64,000 nucleotides of DNA from Rhodoferax ferrireducens (lineage in GTDB: Bacteria > Pseudomonadota > Gammaproteobacteria > Burkholderiales > Burkholderiaceae_C): NCBI GenBank assembly GCA_002083775.1, contig MTEI01000002.1, positions 434,001 through 498,000 on the forward strand, given 5' to 3'. Made by a program: the position numbers and the translations under genes. The notes beneath the pieces are model-generated. The model did not search any database. It worked only from the letters and a program-made list of their open reading frames with translations, and was not told the origin of the DNA. Positions within the stretch are counted from its first letter, which is position 1. The number at the start of each line of letters is the position of its first letter. Of the stretch, positions 51,324 through 63,892 are shown piece after piece.

Positions 51324-52594
51324 TGAATACTCCCACGCCTGTTGCCGAGGCCAACGCGCAAGGCAAAAGAACCCGTCAGGCCAAGGTGGTCTGGGGCAGC
51401 CGAATCGTCACAGTAGGGGGTGATGCCCCGGTGCGCATTCAATCCATGACCAATACCGATACGGTTGACGTGATTGGTACCGCCATCCAGGTCAAGGAAC
51501 TGGCGCTTGCCGGCTCTGAAATGGTTCGTCTGACGGTCAACACCCCAGAGGCGGCTCAGGCAGTACCGCATATTCGCGAGCAGCTTGACCGAATGGGGAT
51601 AGACGTGCCCCTCATTGGTGACTTTCATTACAACGGCCACCGTTTGCTGACCGAGTTTCCTGAATGTGCACAGACCCTGTCCAAATATCGGATCAATCCC
51701 GGCAATGTTGGCAAAGGCGATAAGCGCGACCGGCAATTTGGTTTGATGATAGAAGCCGCTGTGCGCTGGAATAAGGCGGTACGCATTGGCGTCAATTGGG
51801 GTAGCCTGGATCAGGATTTGCTGGCTGATTTGATGGACCAAAACAGTCGCCGCGCGGTGCCCTGGGGTGCCAAGCCGGTGATGTATGAAGCCCTGATTAC
51901 CTCCGCGCTGGATTCTGCCCAGCAGGCTGTGGAATTGGGGCTGGACCCGAACCAGATCATTCTGTCTTGCAAAGTCAGTGGTGTGCAGGATCTGATTTCG
52001 GTTTACCGGGAACTTTCCAAACGCTGTGACTACGCCCTGCATCTTGGCTTGACCGAGGCTGGCATGGGCACCAAAGGGGCGGTCGCTTCAGCTGCAGCGC
52101 TATCGGTTTTGTTGCAGGAAGGCATTGGCGACACCATTCGGGTGTCTTTGACACCGCAACCTGGTGAATCCCGGACGCAGGAGGTGGTGATTGCTGCAGA
52201 GATATTGCAGGCGCTCGAATTGCGCTCTTTTGTACCAAGCGTGACGGCCTGCCCTGGTTGCGGTCGCACCACCAGCACAACCTTTCAGGAGCTGACACAG
52301 CGCATTGAGGAGTACCTGCGGGCGCAGATGCCGGTATGGCGCAGCAAGTACCCGGGTGTCGAAAAGATGAAGGTTGCCGTCATGGGCTGCATCGTGAACG
52401 GCCCTGGCGAGAGCAAGCAGGCCGATATCGGTATCAGCTTGCCCGGTACTGGTGAAGCACCTGCGGCGCCGGTCTTCATTGATGGTGAAAAGCGCCTGAC
52501 CCTGCGTGGCGACGCCATTGCCCAAGAGTTCCAGGCCATCGTTGAAGACTATGTTGAAAAGCGCTTTGGTGCCAATGCTGCGGCCAAAGTTTGA
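51323..52594 (+). CDS. ispG: (E)-4-hydroxy-3-methylbut-2-enyl-diphosphate synthase
   Basis: IspG (GcpE) reductively opens methylerythritol cyclodiphosphate in the MEP isoprenoid pathway with a [4Fe-4S] cluster. The protein has 423 residues with [12 protein letters not shown], the cluster cysteines in CPGCGRTT and [11 protein letters not shown], and an internal stretch ([10 protein letters not shown]-like [14 protein letters not shown]) typical of the family. ATG 51323 overlaps the rodZ stop by one base. With ispD and ispF this is the third MEP gene in the window. Confidence 0.97.
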   Translation: MNTPTPVAEANAQGKRTRQAKVVWGSRIVTVGGDAPVRIQSMTNTDTVDVIGTAIQVKELALAGSEMVRLTVNTPEAAQAVPHIREQLDRMGIDVPLIGDFHYNGHRLLTEFPECAQTLSKYRINPGNVGKGDKRDRQFGLMIEAAVRWNKAVRIGVNWGSLDQDLLADLMDQNSRRAVPWGAKPVMYEALITSALDSAQQAVELGLDPNQIILSCKVSGVQDLISVYRELSKRCDYALHLGLTEAGMGTKGAVASAAALSVLLQEGIGDTIRVSLTPQPGESRTQEVVIAAEILQALELRSFVPSVTACPGCGRTTSTTFQELTQRIEEYLRAQMPVWRSKYPGVEKMKVAVMGCIVNGPGESKQADIGISLPGTGEAPAAPVFIDGEKRLTLRGDAIAQEFQAIVEDYVEKRFGANAAAKV

Positions 52595-52605
52595 CTATTG
52601 CGTTC

Positions 52606-53919
52606 ATGACTGACAAAGTATCTATCCCCACAGTAAGCAAACTGACTGCCGTCAAAGGCATGAATGATTTGTTGCCGCCAGATTCAGCCACGGTCGAATG
52701 GTTTGAAGACAAAGTTCGCGGCTTGATGGCCCGTTTTGCCTATCGCAATATTCGCACGCCCATTGTGGAGCGCACGCCGCTTTTTATCCGCGGGTTGGGC
52801 GAGGTCACGGATATTGTCGAAAAAGAGATGTACTCCTTCGATGACCGGCTGAATGGTGATCCACTGACGCTGCGCCCGGAGGCAACAGCTGGTGTTGTGC
52901 GTGCGGCGCTCGAGCACAGTCTTTTGTATGACGGTGGCAAGCGCCTGTATTACATGGGCCCGATGTTTCGCCACGAACGCCCACAGAAGGGTCGTTACCG
53001 GCAGTTCGACCAGATTGGTGCCGAGGCGCTTGGATTTCCCGGGGCCGAGGTCGACGCCGAATTGATCTTGATGGCCACGGCGCTGTGGGCCGAGATCGGG
53101 TTGACCGACGTGCGGCTGGAACTCAATAGCCTGGGCCAGCCGCCAGAACGTCTGGCGCATCGCCAAGCCCTGATCGCGTATTTTGAGCAGAATATGGCAT
53201 TGCTCGATGAAGAGGCGCGTCGGCGGCTGCACAGCAACCCGCTGAGAATTCTGGATACCAAAAATCCGCACATGCAAAGCCTGGTCAACGCGGCGCCCAA
53301 ACTGCTGGACTTTTTGGGCGATGAATCGTTGGCCCACTTCAACACCCTGAAAGCCATCCTGGAAGCCAATGGTGTGGCTTACACGGTAAATCCCCGGCTG
53401 GTGCGTGGCATGGATTACTACAACTTGACGGTTTTTGAGTTCACCACCGATCGTTTGGGATCGCAGGGCACGGTTTGCGCGGGTGGACGTTATGACTATT
53501 TGTTTGAACAGCTGGGCGGTAAACCGACCCCCGCGGTCGGTTGGGCCTTAGGCGTTGACCGTGTTTTGGAATTGGCCAAAACTGCCGGATGCCTTGGTTC
53601 TGCTGTGCCGCTGGATGCCTACGCGATCGTGACCGACATTGCGGCGATGCCCTTGGTTCTGTCAACGCTTCAATCCTTGCGCATGGCGGGCATCAGCGTA
53701 CAAATGCACACCAGTTCAGCCGATGGCATGGGCAGCATGAAAAGCCAGTTCAAACGGGCTGACGGCAGTGGTGCGCGTTATGCCCTGATCTTTGGTGCAC
53801 AGGAGGTGACATCGCAACACGTCACGGTCAAACCCCTGCGCGATGCTGCCGCTGCACAAATGTCCTGTCCCCTGGCTGATCTGGCCACCTGGGCCCCAAC
53901 CCTACAATCCTGCGTTTAG
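52606..53919 (+). CDS. hisS: Histidyl-tRNA synthetase
   Basis: A class II aminoacyl-tRNA synthetase of 437 residues. Motif 1 region [16 protein letters not shown], motif 2 [20 protein letters not shown], the histidine-specific LVRGMDYYN and [14 protein letters not shown], and a C-terminal anticodon-binding domain are all visible. ATG 52606 is chosen; a TTG at 52591 overlapping the ispG stop would add five residues. hisZ, a catalytically inactive paralogue, is at 61246. yfgM begins 12 bases after its stop. Confidence 0.97.
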   Translation: MTDKVSIPTVSKLTAVKGMNDLLPPDSATVEWFEDKVRGLMARFAYRNIRTPIVERTPLFIRGLGEVTDIVEKEMYSFDDRLNGDPLTLRPEATAGVVRAALEHSLLYDGGKRLYYMGPMFRHERPQKGRYRQFDQIGAEALGFPGAEVDAELILMATALWAEIGLTDVRLELNSLGQPPERLAHRQALIAYFEQNMALLDEEARRRLHSNPLRILDTKNPHMQSLVNAAPKLLDFLGDESLAHFNTLKAILEANGVAYTVNPRLVRGMDYYNLTVFEFTTDRLGSQGTVCAGGRYDYLFEQLGGKPTPAVGWALGVDRVLELAKTAGCLGSAVPLDAYAIVTDIAAMPLVLSTLQSLRMAGISVQMHTSSADGMGSMKSQFKRADGSGARYALIFGAQEVTSQHVTVKPLRDAAAAQMSCPLADLATWAPTLQSCV

Positions 53920-53930
53920 CGAATCACGAC

Positions 53931-54608
53931 ATGGCAAATCATTTGGATCTTGAAGAACAGGAACAGCTTGACCAACTCAAGCATTTCTGGAAGCAATACG
54001 GCAATGCCATCACTTGGGCCTTGATTGCCGTTCTTTCGGCTTTTGCCGCCTGGAATTTCTACAACTATTGGCAACGAAGTCAGGCCAATCAGGCCGCAGC
54101 CCTGTTCGACGAGGTGGAGCGCTCCATCCAGTCTGGTGATACGGCCAAGATTGACCGTGTTTTTTCTGACATGAAAGAGCGGTTTGCTTCCACCACGTAT
54201 GCGCAACAGTCTGGGCTTTTGGCTGCCAAACACTACGCCACGTCAGGCAAACCGGATGCCGCCAAGGCAGCGCTGGGTTGGGTCGCTGAAAAGTCGTCAG
54301 ACGCTGGTTATCAGGCGGTGGCGAAACTCAGGCTGGCCGGGCTGTTGATGGACGCCAAAGACTTTGATGGTGCGCTGAACCAACTTGGTGGCACCTTTCC
54401 TGCCGGTTTTGAAGCCCTGGTGGCTGACCGCACCGGAGATGTCTTCGCGATACAAGGAAACGCCGCCAAGGCCATCGAACAGTATCAAAAGGCCTTCAAG
54501 TCTTTTGAACCCCGCACGGAATATCGCCGTCTGGTCGAAGTCAAGCTCAATGCTTTGGGTGTTGACGTACAGAGCAATACGCCGCGTGATGCCGCGCAAG
54601 GAAAGTAA
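53931..54608 (+). CDS. yfgM: YfgM-family tetratricopeptide membrane protein
   Basis: A 225-residue inner-membrane protein with one N-terminal transmembrane helix (about 24-45, NAITWALIAVLSAFAAWNFY) and a periplasmic TPR domain. E. coli YfgM associates with the SecYEG translocon and the chaperone PpiD and sits between hisS and bamB, exactly as here. Repeat-like segments are YAQQSGLLAAKHYATSGKPD and YQAVAKLRLAGLLMDAKDFD. bamB starts 3 bases after the stop. Confidence 0.92.
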   Translation: MANHLDLEEQEQLDQLKHFWKQYGNAITWALIAVLSAFAAWNFYNYWQRSQANQAAALFDEVERSIQSGDTAKIDRVFSDMKERFASTTYAQQSGLLAAKHYATSGKPDAAKAALGWVAEKSSDAGYQAVAKLRLAGLLMDAKDFDGALNQLGGTFPAGFEALVADRTGDVFAIQGNAAKAIEQYQKAFKSFEPRTEYRRLVEVKLNALGVDVQSNTPRDAAQGK

Positions 54609-54611
54609 GCC

Positions 54612-55751
54612 ATGATGTCCCATTCCCCATTGAGCAGGCTCGTCAAGCTGGGCCTGAGCGCGCTACTGGTCGGTGTGCTCGGCGCCTGCGCCAGTGGCTC
54701 CAACGCACCACGTCCGGCGGACTTGGGTGCCAATCCGGCGCTGCTGGGCATTCGCACAGCCTGGACAGGTCAGGTCGGAAAAATCGACTTTCCCCTCTCT
54801 GTGCATGCCACTGCGACGATGGTCACCCTGGCTGGCTCTGACGGGGTCGTGACCTCGATGGATGCCCGTACCGGTGCTGTCTTGTGGCGCAACAATGTAG
54901 GGGCACAAATTGCCGCCGGGATTGGCAGTGACGGGCGCTACACCGCGGTCGTCACCCGCACCAATGAACTGGTGACGATGGAGGGTGAACGTGAACTCTG
55001 GCGCGCGCGCCTCTCAAGTCAGGTCTTCACCGCCCCCTTGGTGGCCGGACAACGCGTCTTTGTCCTGGGTGCGGACCGGGTGGTATCTGCCTTTGACGCC
55101 CTGAGTGGAAAAAAACTGTGGGCCAACCAGCGACCTGGGGAGGCCTTGGTCTTGCGCCAAGCAGGGGTGCTAGTGGCAGTCAACAACACCCTGGTGGTTG
55201 GTTTGACCGGTCGTCTGGTTGGGCTCAATCCGCTCAACGGCAGTGTGGTGTGGGATGCGCCCATTGCCACCCCTCGCGGCACCAACGACATTGAACGTCT
55301 GGTGGACCTGGTTTCGGGTGTCAGCCGTGCCGCCAATGTCGTTTGCGTGCGGGCTTTCCAGGCCGCTGTTGGTTGTGTCAATACAGACCGGGGAAGCGTT
55401 GTCTGGAAGCACTCTGCCTCTGGTGCGGTGGGCCTGCACGGGGATGACCAGCAAGTGTATGGTGTGGAAGACGATGGCAGGCTGATCGCCTGGAGGTTGG
55501 CCGATGGAACGCAAGCCTGGAGTTCAGACCGCTTGCGCTACCGACAACTGACCGCACCACTCGTGCTGGGTCGATCGGTTGTGCTGGGCGACAGCACGGG
55601 CCTGCTGCATTTCATGTCGCGTGTAGATGGCACTGCGCTTGCCCGACAGTCCACAGACAGTTCAGGCTTGGCAGCCACCCCTGCAGTGGCCGGGACCACG
55701 CTGGTGGCGGTCTCCCGCAATGGCAGCGTGTTCGGTTTTCAGCCCGAATAG
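54612..55751 (+). CDS. bamB: Outer membrane assembly lipoprotein BamB
   Basis: A beta-propeller scaffold lipoprotein of the BAM complex. It has 379 residues, with a signal peptide and lipobox VLGAC (C26), followed by PQQ-type blades such as [40 protein letters not shown] and [20 protein letters not shown] second ATG at 54615 is equally possible. The hisS-yfgM-bamB-der order is strongly conserved in gamma- and betaproteobacteria. Confidence 0.95.
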   Translation: MMSHSPLSRLVKLGLSALLVGVLGACASGSNAPRPADLGANPALLGIRTAWTGQVGKIDFPLSVHATATMVTLAGSDGVVTSMDARTGAVLWRNNVGAQIAAGIGSDGRYTAVVTRTNELVTMEGERELWRARLSSQVFTAPLVAGQRVFVLGADRVVSAFDALSGKKLWANQRPGEALVLRQAGVLVAVNNTLVVGLTGRLVGLNPLNGSVVWDAPIATPRGTNDIERLVDLVSGVSRAANVVCVRAFQAAVGCVNTDRGSVVWKHSASGAVGLHGDDQQVYGVEDDGRLIAWRLADGTQAWSSDRLRYRQLTAPLVLGRSVVLGDSTGLLHFMSRVDGTALARQSTDSSGLAATPAVAGTTLVAVSRNGSVFGFQPE

Positions 55752-55771
55752 CCTCTGACTGGCACCCTGCT

Positions 55772-57109
55772 ATGAAACCCGTCTTGGCCCTGGTGGGCCG
55801 CCCCAATGTGGGCAAGTCAACGCTGTTTAACCGACTGACGAAATCGCGCGATGCCATCGTGGCAGATTACTCCGGGCTGACGCGTGATCGTCACTACGGC
55901 AACGGTAAACACGCGGGGCATGAGTTCATCGTGATTGATACCGGTGGCTTTGAACCGGACGCGACCAGTGGCATCTACAAAGAGATGGCCAAACAGACCC
56001 GGCAAGCCGTGGCAGAAGCCGATGTGGTGATCTTTGTGGTGGACGCGCGGGGCGGCGTGTCGGCGCAAGACCATGACATTGCCAATTACCTCAGGCGCCT
56101 TGGTAAGCCCTGCCTGTTGGTTGCCAACAAGGCCGAAGGCATGCTTGAGGGTGCTCAACTGGTTGAGTTTTATGAATTGGGCCTGGGCGACGTGTTGCCG
56201 GTTTCCGCGGCACATGGGCAGGGCATCCGCTCTTTGCTTGATCTGGCTCTCAAGCCCCTGAATCTTGAAGAGGGCGTCGAAGAGGACGAAGCGGCACCCG
56301 GTGTGATCAAACTCGCGGTGGCTGGCCGCCCCAATGTGGGCAAGTCGACGTTGATCAATGTCTGGCTCGGTGAGGAGCGTCTGGTCGCCTTTGACCTGCC
56401 TGGTACCACCCGTGATGCCATTTCGGTGCCGTTTGAGCGCGAAGGGCAGAAATTCGAGTTGATTGATACTGCCGGTTTGCGGCGCCGTGGCAAGGTCTTT
56501 GAAGCCATCGAGAAGTTTTCCGTGGTGAAAACCCTGCAAGCCATCGAATCAGCCAACGTGGTGCTGCTGCTGATTGATGCCACGCAAGGGGTCACCGATC
56601 AGGACGCCCACATTGCCGGCTACATTCTGGAAAATGGCCGAGCCGTGGTATTGGCCGTCAACAAATGGGACGCGGTGGATGATTACCAACGTGAGTTGGT
56701 AAAGCGATCCATCGAGACGCGGCTGGCGTTTCTGAAATTTGCCAACATGCACCTGATTTCTGCGCAGAAGCGCCAGGGGTTGGGCCCTTTGTGGGCTTCC
56801 ATCATTCAGGCCTACAAGGCAGCGAATTGCAAGATGTCCACGCCGGTATTGACACGCCTGCTATTGGAATCAGTTCAGTTTCAAAGCCCGAAACGCTCTG
56901 GCATGTACCGGCCCAAACTGCGTTACGCCCATCAGGGCGGCATGAACCCACCCATCATTGTGGTCCACGGCAATTCACTCGAACATGTCACCGACGCCTA
57001 CAAGCGCTTTCTGGAAGGCCGTTTTCGCCAGGCGTTCGATCTGGTCGGAACACCCTTGCGCATTGAACTCAAAACATCTGCCAATCCGTTTGCCGACAAG
57101 GCTGACTGA
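55772..57109 (+). CDS. der: Ribosome biogenesis GTPase Der (EngA)
   Basis: An essential tandem GTPase for 50S subunit assembly. It has 445 residues with two G domains, G1 motifs GRPNVGKST at 9-17 and again at 185-193, G4 motifs NKAE and NKWD, and a C-terminal KH-like domain ([30 protein letters not shown]). Der follows bamB by 20 bp; a 117-bp gap to hfq probably contains a promoter. Confidence 0.98.
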   Translation: MKPVLALVGRPNVGKSTLFNRLTKSRDAIVADYSGLTRDRHYGNGKHAGHEFIVIDTGGFEPDATSGIYKEMAKQTRQAVAEADVVIFVVDARGGVSAQDHDIANYLRRLGKPCLLVANKAEGMLEGAQLVEFYELGLGDVLPVSAAHGQGIRSLLDLALKPLNLEEGVEEDEAAPGVIKLAVAGRPNVGKSTLINVWLGEERLVAFDLPGTTRDAISVPFEREGQKFELIDTAGLRRRGKVFEAIEKFSVVKTLQAIESANVVLLLIDATQGVTDQDAHIAGYILENGRAVVLAVNKWDAVDDYQRELVKRSIETRLAFLKFANMHLISAQKRQGLGPLWASIIQAYKAANCKMSTPVLTRLLLESVQFQSPKRSGMYRPKLRYAHQGGMNPPIIVVHGNSLEHVTDAYKRFLEGRFRQAFDLVGTPLRIELKTSANPFADKAD

Positions 57110-57226
57110 GTCAAGTGTCAGGTTGCAGTGACATATTTATTGTGGGTATCTGCGCTCTGAAGCCGATGCGGCGTGTCGCTGTGGTATCGTGCTCTCTTCT
57201 TTAATTATCCGAACACGGAGAATATC

Positions 57227-57475
57227 GTGAACAACAAAGGCCAATTGTTACAAGACCCGTTTCTCAACACGCTTCGTCGAGAACACGTTCCTGTATCCAT
57301 CTATCTGGTGAACGGCATCAAGCTGCAGGGCCAGATCGAATCATTCGACCAATACGTGGTTTTGCTGCGCAACACAGTGACCCAAATGGTTTACAAACAC
57401 GCCATTTCAACCATAGTGCCGGGGCGTGCGGTCAACTTCTCTGCCACTGAGGGTGACCAACCTGCCACCGCCTGA
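57227..57475 (+). CDS. hfq: RNA chaperone Hfq
   Basis: A hexameric Sm-like protein that pairs small RNAs with mRNAs. It has 82 residues, with the Sm1 motif in [20 protein letters not shown] and the Sm2 YKHAISTI. The C-terminal tail is short ([11 protein letters not shown]), as in betaproteobacteria. The start is GTG 57227 with GGAG 7 bases upstream; it gives [14 protein letters not shown], matching homologues. The hflX coding region overlaps its end in another frame. Confidence 0.97.
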   Translation: MNNKGQLLQDPFLNTLRREHVPVSIYLVNGIKLQGQIESFDQYVVLLRNTVTQMVYKHAISTIVPGRAVNFSATEGDQPATA

Positions 57476-58631
57476 AAGCAATAAAGCACCCACCTTGCTG
57501 GTGGGTGTCGATTTTGGTCTCCCACATTTTGACGTAGAGCTGCAAGAGCTTGGATTGCTGGCCCAAACGGCGGGCCTGTTGCCTGTCGCGCGGGTGACCT
57601 GCAAGCGCCGTGCACCAGATGCCGCACTGTTCATCGGCAGCGGCAAAGCAGACGAAATCAAATTGTTGGCGACGCAGTTTGGCGTCCAGGAAATTCTGTT
57701 TGACCAGAGTCTGAGTCCAGCGCAACAACGCAATCTGGAGCGGCACCTGGAATTGCCGGTCAACGATCGGACGCTGCTGATCCTGGAGATCTTTGGGCAG
57801 CGTGCGCGCAGTCACGAGGGCAAGCTTCAGGTTGAACTCGCACGTCTGCAATACCTCAGCACCCGTCTGGTGCGCCGCTGGTCACATTTGGAGCGGCAAA
57901 GTGGCGGCATCGGTCTGCGTGGCGGCCCTGGAGAAACGCAGATTGAACTTGACCGCCGGATGATTGGTGACAACATCAAGCGCATCAAAGAACGTCTTGT
58001 CAAGGTCAAACGGCAGCGCCATACCCAGCGCCGCCAGCGTGACCGTCGTGACACGTTCAACATCTCGCTGGTGGGATACACCAATGCTGGCAAATCCACC
58101 TTGTTCAATGCGCTGGTAAAAGCCAGGGCCTATGCGGCAGACCAGCTATTTGCCACGCTTGACACCACCACGCGGCAGCTATATCTGGGCGATGTCGGGC
58201 GAATGATTTCGCTCTCTGATACGGTTGGCTTTATTCGTGATTTGCCGCACGGTTTGATTGACGCGTTTCAGGCCACGCTGCAAGAGGCGGTGGACGCCGA
58301 TCTGCTGTTGCATGTGGTGGATTGCTCAAGCGACACTTATTTGAATCAAATGGCTGAAGTCCAGTCCGTGCTGAAAGAAATTGGCGCCGCTGACATTCCT
58401 CAAATCCTCGTTTTCAACAAGCTTGATGCACTGGACGATGTGCGTCGGCCGTTAGCGCTGCAAGATGTTTACGACCTGGACGGTGTGCCGACGCCGCGCC
58501 TCTTTCTCAGCGCCCAGGGCGGCGAAGGCGTCGCCGGACTGCGGCAACGCCTCACCGATACCGTCGTTGCCAGACGTCCGGCCACCGTGAGTGCCCCAGA
58601 TTTCCCTCAAGATCATGAGGCTGGCGCCTGA
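57453..58631 (+). CDS. hflX: Ribosome-splitting GTPase HflX
   Basis: A GTPase that binds the 50S subunit and rescues stalled ribosomes. The 392 residues comprise an N-terminal HflX domain ([35 protein letters not shown] and the [13 protein letters not shown] motif), a coiled-coil region ([18 protein letters not shown]) and a G domain with G1 GYTNAGKST (208-216), DTVGFI and NKLD. GTG 57453 is my choice; it overlaps hfq by 23 bp. An upstream GTG at 57426 is possible. Confidence 0.94.
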   Translation: MTNLPPPESNKAPTLLVGVDFGLPHFDVELQELGLLAQTAGLLPVARVTCKRRAPDAALFIGSGKADEIKLLATQFGVQEILFDQSLSPAQQRNLERHLELPVNDRTLLILEIFGQRARSHEGKLQVELARLQYLSTRLVRRWSHLERQSGGIGLRGGPGETQIELDRRMIGDNIKRIKERLVKVKRQRHTQRRQRDRRDTFNISLVGYTNAGKSTLFNALVKARAYAADQLFATLDTTTRQLYLGDVGRMISLSDTVGFIRDLPHGLIDAFQATLQEAVDADLLLHVVDCSSDTYLNQMAEVQSVLKEIGAADIPQILVFNKLDALDDVRRPLALQDVYDLDGVPTPRLFLSAQGGEGVAGLRQRLTDTVVARRPATVSAPDFPQDHEAGA

Positions 58632-58639
58632 TTCGGCAC

Positions 58640-58670
58640 AATCAACCCTTATTCGATAAGAGCTGCTGCG
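58640..58670 (+). repeat. Possible degraded family A copy before hflK
   Basis: AATCAACCCTTATTCGATAA and GAGCTGCTGCG resemble AGCCCTTAT...ATAAGGGCTGCTGC with a CTTAT-TCG-ATAAG hairpin. The AAGAG in its second half seems to serve as the hflK ribosome site. Confidence 0.4.
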
Positions 58671-60071
58671 ATGAAACTTCAATTACCCACCTTTAGCCTG
58701 GCGCTTTTGCCGCGACGCCTTCAAGGGATGTTTAATCTCAATGACCCACGCTGGGGGCGCGGTGATGACAAACCTGCCGACAATGCTGGGGGCGAGGCTG
58801 ACAAGCCCGAGCCAAGCGTGGCAGAGCCACCACGCAATGAGGAGCGTCAACCCCGGGGTGCCGCAACCCAGGGTCCACCGGACCTGGACGAGTTGTGGCG
58901 CGATTTCAATCGCAAGCTCGGTGGCCTTTTTGGCAACACCCAACCGGGTGGACGTGGCCCTGGCGGCGGTAACGCAGGTGGTGGCAAGGGTGGCCCAGGC
59001 GGCTTTCAGCCCGACATGAAAACGGCTGGCATTGGTGCAGGTTTGATCGCAGGCGTGGCAGTCCTGATCTGGCTGGGCACCGGTTTCTTCATTGTCCAGG
59101 AAGGTCAACAGGCCGTCATCACGCAATTTGGCAAGTACAACAGCACCGTGGGTGCGGGTTTTAATTGGCGCTTGCCTTACCCGGTACAGCGCCATGAGTT
59201 GGTATTTGTGACCCAGATCCGCTCGGTGGACGTGGGCCGTGACACCATCATCAAGGCCACCGGCTTGCGCGAATCGGCCATGCTGACCGAAGACGAAAAC
59301 ATCGTTGAGATCAAGTTTGCAGTTCAGTACCGACTGAACGATGCGCGCGCCTTCCTCTTTGAGAGCCGCAACCCGGCCGATGCGGTGGTGCAGGCTGCCG
59401 AAACCTCGGTGCGTGAAGTGGTGGGCAAGATGCGCATGGACAGTGCCTTGTCTGACGAGCGTGACCAGATCGCGCCGCGGGTGCGTGAGTTGATGCAAAA
59501 AATCCTGGATCGCTACAAGGTTGGCATCGAGGTAGTGGGTATCAATCTGCAGCAGGGCGGTGTTCGTCCGCCAGAACAGGTGCAGGCAGCTTTCGATGAT
59601 GTGCTCAAAGCCGGTCAGGAACGTGAGCGTGCCAAAAACGAAGCGCAGGCTTATGCCAATGATGTGGTTCCCCGTGCGGTGGGTGCAGCATCCCGGCTGA
59701 AAGAAGAGGCTGACGCTTACAAAGCCCGTATCGTGGCGCAGGCGCAAGGTGATTCGCAGCGTTTCAAATCGGTGTTGGCCGAGTACCAGAAAGCCCCCCA
59801 GGTCACGCGCGACCGCATGTACATCGACGCCATGCAGCAAATTTACAGCAGCGTCACCAAGGTGATGGTGGACTCCAGACAAGGCTCTAACCTGTTGTAC
59901 ATGCCGCTGGACAAACTCATCCAGATGACCGGGCAAGTCTCGCAGGAAGTGACCGGCATGACCGCGGTGCCAACGCCTGTGCCCAGCACCCCGGTTGCTG
60001 ACACCACCATAAGTGCTGCCGATGCCCGTGCCCGCGACGCTGCTCGTGCCCGTACGCGCGATACCCGCTAG
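58671..60071 (+). CDS. hflK: FtsH protease modulator HflK
   Basis: An inner-membrane SPFH/band-7 protein that forms a cage with HflC around FtsH. It has 466 residues. A cytosolic N-terminal tail is Pro/Gly-rich (GGRGPGGGNAGGGKGGPGG), followed by a single membrane helix (about 122-145, AGLIAGVAVLIWLGTGFFIV), the SPFH domain (EGQQAVITQFGKYNSTVGAG) and a long helical segment (KAGQERERAKNEAQAYANDV). The C-terminus is Ala/Arg-rich. hflC begins 10 bp downstream. Confidence 0.96.
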   Translation: MKLQLPTFSLALLPRRLQGMFNLNDPRWGRGDDKPADNAGGEADKPEPSVAEPPRNEERQPRGAATQGPPDLDELWRDFNRKLGGLFGNTQPGGRGPGGGNAGGGKGGPGGFQPDMKTAGIGAGLIAGVAVLIWLGTGFFIVQEGQQAVITQFGKYNSTVGAGFNWRLPYPVQRHELVFVTQIRSVDVGRDTIIKATGLRESAMLTEDENIVEIKFAVQYRLNDARAFLFESRNPADAVVQAAETSVREVVGKMRMDSALSDERDQIAPRVRELMQKILDRYKVGIEVVGINLQQGGVRPPEQVQAAFDDVLKAGQERERAKNEAQAYANDVVPRAVGAASRLKEEADAYKARIVAQAQGDSQRFKSVLAEYQKAPQVTRDRMYIDAMQQIYSSVTKVMVDSRQGSNLLYMPLDKLIQMTGQVSQEVTGMTAVPTPVPSTPVADTTISAADARARDAARARTRDTR

Positions 60072-60081
60072 GAGTTAACTG

Positions 60082-60984
60082 ATGAATCGCTTAGGTTTTA
60101 TTTTTTCGACCCTGTTGCTTCTGCTGGCCTTGGCCAGTTCGACCCTGTTTGTGGTAGACCAACGCCAGTTCGGCGTGGTGTATGCCCTGGGCCAAATCAA
60201 GGAAGTCATCACCGAGCCTGGCCTGAATTTCAAGCTGCCGCCGCCGTTCCAGAACGTCTCTTACATCGACAAGCGTTTGTTGACACTCGACAGCACCGAC
60301 GACGAGCCGGTACTCACCGCTGAAAAGCAGCGCGTGGTGATTGACTGGTATGTGCGGTGGCGTATTTCTGAGCCCACCGAATACATCCGCAACGTGGGCA
60401 CCAACGAGGCCGCGGGTGCCAGCCAGCTCAATCGGGTGGTGCGCAACGCGTTTCAGGAAGAAATTAACAAGCGCACTGTGAAAGAACTGTTGTCACTCAA
60501 GCGCGAAGCCCTGATGGATGACGTCAAGAACGAGGTGCTGAGCCAGGTGCGTGGTGCCAAGCCCTGGGGCATTGACGTGGTGGACGTGCGCATCACACGG
60601 GTTGATTATGTGGACGCGATCACCGAGTCGGTGTACCGCCGCATGGAGGCCGAGCGTAAGCGGGTGGCCAATGAATTGCGCTCCACCGGCGCTGCCGAAG
60701 GCGAAAAGATCCGTGCCGATGCCGACCGCCAGCGTGAGGTGACGGTGGCCAACGCTTACCGTGACGCGCAGAAGATCAAGGGTGAGGGCGATGCAGAAGC
60801 TGCGCGCACCTACACCGAGGCGTTTGGCCGCGACCCGCAGTTTGCCCAGTTCTACCGCAGTCTGGACGCCTACAAGGCGACTTTCTCCAAAAAGAGCGAC
60901 GTGATGGTGCTCGACCCGAGCAGCTCTGACTTCTTCAAGACCATGCGCGGCGGTGTGCCAGCGCCTGCCAACGCCAAGAAATAG
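60082..60984 (+). CDS. hflC: FtsH protease modulator HflC
   Basis: Partner of HflK, 300 residues. An N-terminal membrane helix (about 5-24, FIFSTLLLLLALASSTLFVV) precedes the SPFH domain (DQRQFGVVYALGQIKEVITE) and a helical region (RMEAERKRVANELRSTGAAE). GGAG precedes ATG 60082. It is followed after 2 bp by the yjeT-like gene, as in many betaproteobacteria. Confidence 0.96.
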   Translation: MNRLGFIFSTLLLLLALASSTLFVVDQRQFGVVYALGQIKEVITEPGLNFKLPPPFQNVSYIDKRLLTLDSTDDEPVLTAEKQRVVIDWYVRWRISEPTEYIRNVGTNEAAGASQLNRVVRNAFQEEINKRTVKELLSLKREALMDDVKNEVLSQVRGAKPWGIDVVDVRITRVDYVDAITESVYRRMEAERKRVANELRSTGAAEGEKIRADADRQREVTVANAYRDAQKIKGEGDAEAARTYTEAFGRDPQFAQFYRSLDAYKATFSKKSDVMVLDPSSSDFFKTMRGGVPAPANAKK

Positions 60985-60986
60985 CC

Positions 60987-61187
60987 ATGGAGGCCGGCCT
61001 GAACAGCACCACGTTCTGGCTGGCTATCGGGCTGGTGTTGCTGGTGGAAGGCTTCATGCCGTTTGTGTCGCCCTCCACCTGGCGGCAGACGTTTGCCCAG
61101 ATACTGCGCCTCACTGACGGTCAATTGCGATTTTTCGGCCTGATCAGTTTGCTGCTGGGCCTGTTGCTGATTTGGTGGCTGGCTTGA
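60987..61187 (+). CDS. DUF2065 (YjeT-family) small membrane protein
   Basis: A 66-residue protein with two hydrophobic helices (about 7-25, TFWLAIGLVLLVEGFMPFV, and 45-65, FFGLISLLLGLLLIWWLA) separated by a short polar loop with SPSTWRQTF. It matches the YjeT/DUF2065 family, whose function is unknown and which commonly follows hflC. ATG 60987, two bases after the hflC stop. Confidence 0.9.
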   Translation: MEAGLNSTTFWLAIGLVLLVEGFMPFVSPSTWRQTFAQILRLTDGQLRFFGLISLLLGLLLIWWLA

Positions 61188-61245
61188 ACCAGGTGCCTGC
61201 ATTCGCCCGGTAGAATTCAGTTTTTAACAGCCCCCCAAAAATCAC

Positions 61246-62394
61246 ATGTCTGCTTGGGTCCTGCCGGATCACATTGCCGATGTCTTGCCGTCTGAAGCGC
61301 GGCACATCGAAGAATTACGTCGAGATCTGCTGGACGCAGCCCGCTGTTATGGCTACGAGTTGGTCATGCCGCCGCTGCTGGAGCATCTTGAATCGCTGTT
61401 GACCGGTGCCGGTATGGCGCTGAACTTGCAAACCTTCAAGCTGGTCGATCAACTCTCTGGCCGCATGTTGGGGCTGCGTGCTGACAGTACGCCACAGGTT
61501 GCCCGCATTGATGCGCACCTGCTCAACCGCAGCGGTGTGGCCCGGCTTTGTTATTGTGGTCCGGTGCTGCACACCTTGCCTGCTGCACCCCACGCCACCC
61601 GTGAGCCGCTGCAGTTTGGTGCCGAGATTTATGGCCATGCCGGTCTGGAAGCCGACGTCGAGGTGTTGACCCTGGCGCTGGGTTGCCTGAACGCGGCCAG
61701 GGTGAACAGCCCCAGCGTCGACCTGGCCGATGCCCGTCTGGTCAAGTCCATGTTGTCGGGCCTGTCGCTGAGTGCCTCGCAACTCGCGCTGTTGTATGCC
61801 GCACTGGCGGCCAAAGACAGCCCCGAGCTGGCGGCACTTACACGCGATTTCCCCCCGCAAATTCGCCAGGGCCTGCTGACGCTGGTGCAACTGTATGGCG
61901 ACGCTACCGTGCTGGATGAGGCTGAAAAAGCCCTCCCGCCCTTATCTGGCGTGGCTGAAGCACTACAGAATCTGAAGCAGCTGGCGAGCCATCTGCCGGG
62001 CGTTCAAGTCACCTTTGATCTGGCTGACCTGCAAGGTTATGCGTATTACACCGGTGCCCGCTTTGCGGTTTACGCGCAGGGTGCCCAAGGCGCGCTGGCC
62101 CGTGGCGGGCGTTATGACCAGGTGGGCGCAGTGTTTGGCCGCAACCGCCCGGCAGCGGGTTTCAGTCTGGACCTGAAAACGCTGGTCAGCGCGGTCAACC
62201 CGCGGCCACTGCAAGCGGCCATCCGCGCGCCTTGGCGCAACGAGCCGATGCTGGCCGCCGCCATTGCCTCACTGCGCTCGCGCGGCGAGGTGGTGGTGTG
62301 TGTGTTGCCGGGCCATGAGAGTGAAGTTGATGAATTCCATTGCGACCGCGAGCTGATTGAAGCCGCCGGGCAATGGCTTGTGCAAGCCATCTGA
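61246..62394 (+). CDS. hisZ: ATP phosphoribosyltransferase regulatory subunit HisZ
   Basis: A histidyl-tRNA-synthetase-like protein without synthetase activity that activates the short form of HisG, the first enzyme of histidine synthesis. It has 382 residues with class II core traces ([59 protein letters not shown]) but no anticodon-binding domain. Its presence implies a short HisG elsewhere in the genome. ATG 61246; TAGAAT at 61211 may be a -10 box. purA follows by 20 bp. Confidence 0.95.
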   Translation: MSAWVLPDHIADVLPSEARHIEELRRDLLDAARCYGYELVMPPLLEHLESLLTGAGMALNLQTFKLVDQLSGRMLGLRADSTPQVARIDAHLLNRSGVARLCYCGPVLHTLPAAPHATREPLQFGAEIYGHAGLEADVEVLTLALGCLNAARVNSPSVDLADARLVKSMLSGLSLSASQLALLYAALAAKDSPELAALTRDFPPQIRQGLLTLVQLYGDATVLDEAEKALPPLSGVAEALQNLKQLASHLPGVQVTFDLADLQGYAYYTGARFAVYAQGAQGALARGGRYDQVGAVFGRNRPAAGFSLDLKTLVSAVNPRPLQAAIRAPWRNEPMLAAAIASLRSRGEVVVCVLPGHESEVDEFHCDRELIEAAGQWLVQAI

Positions 62395-62408
62395 GTGAAA
62401 CAAATTGA

Positions 62409-63791
<1,383 letters not shown>

Positions 63792-63832
63792 TACGCAAAG
63801 CGGGCACTGCCGCAGCTTAGACTTTATATAAG

Positions 63833-63880
63833 AAATCGGCCTCTAGCCCTTATATCCATTGGGTAAGGAGCTACTTTTTC
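63833..63880 (+). repeat. Family A repeat between purA and phosphoribosyltransferase gene
   Basis: AAATCGGCCTCTAGCCCTTA, then TATCCATTGGGTAAGGAGCT and ACTTTTTC. The left arm matches the copy at 41661; the right arm is altered (GGGTAAGGAGCTA). It lies just before the ribosome site of the next gene. Confidence 0.75.
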
Positions 63881-63892
63881 AGGAGTAAATTC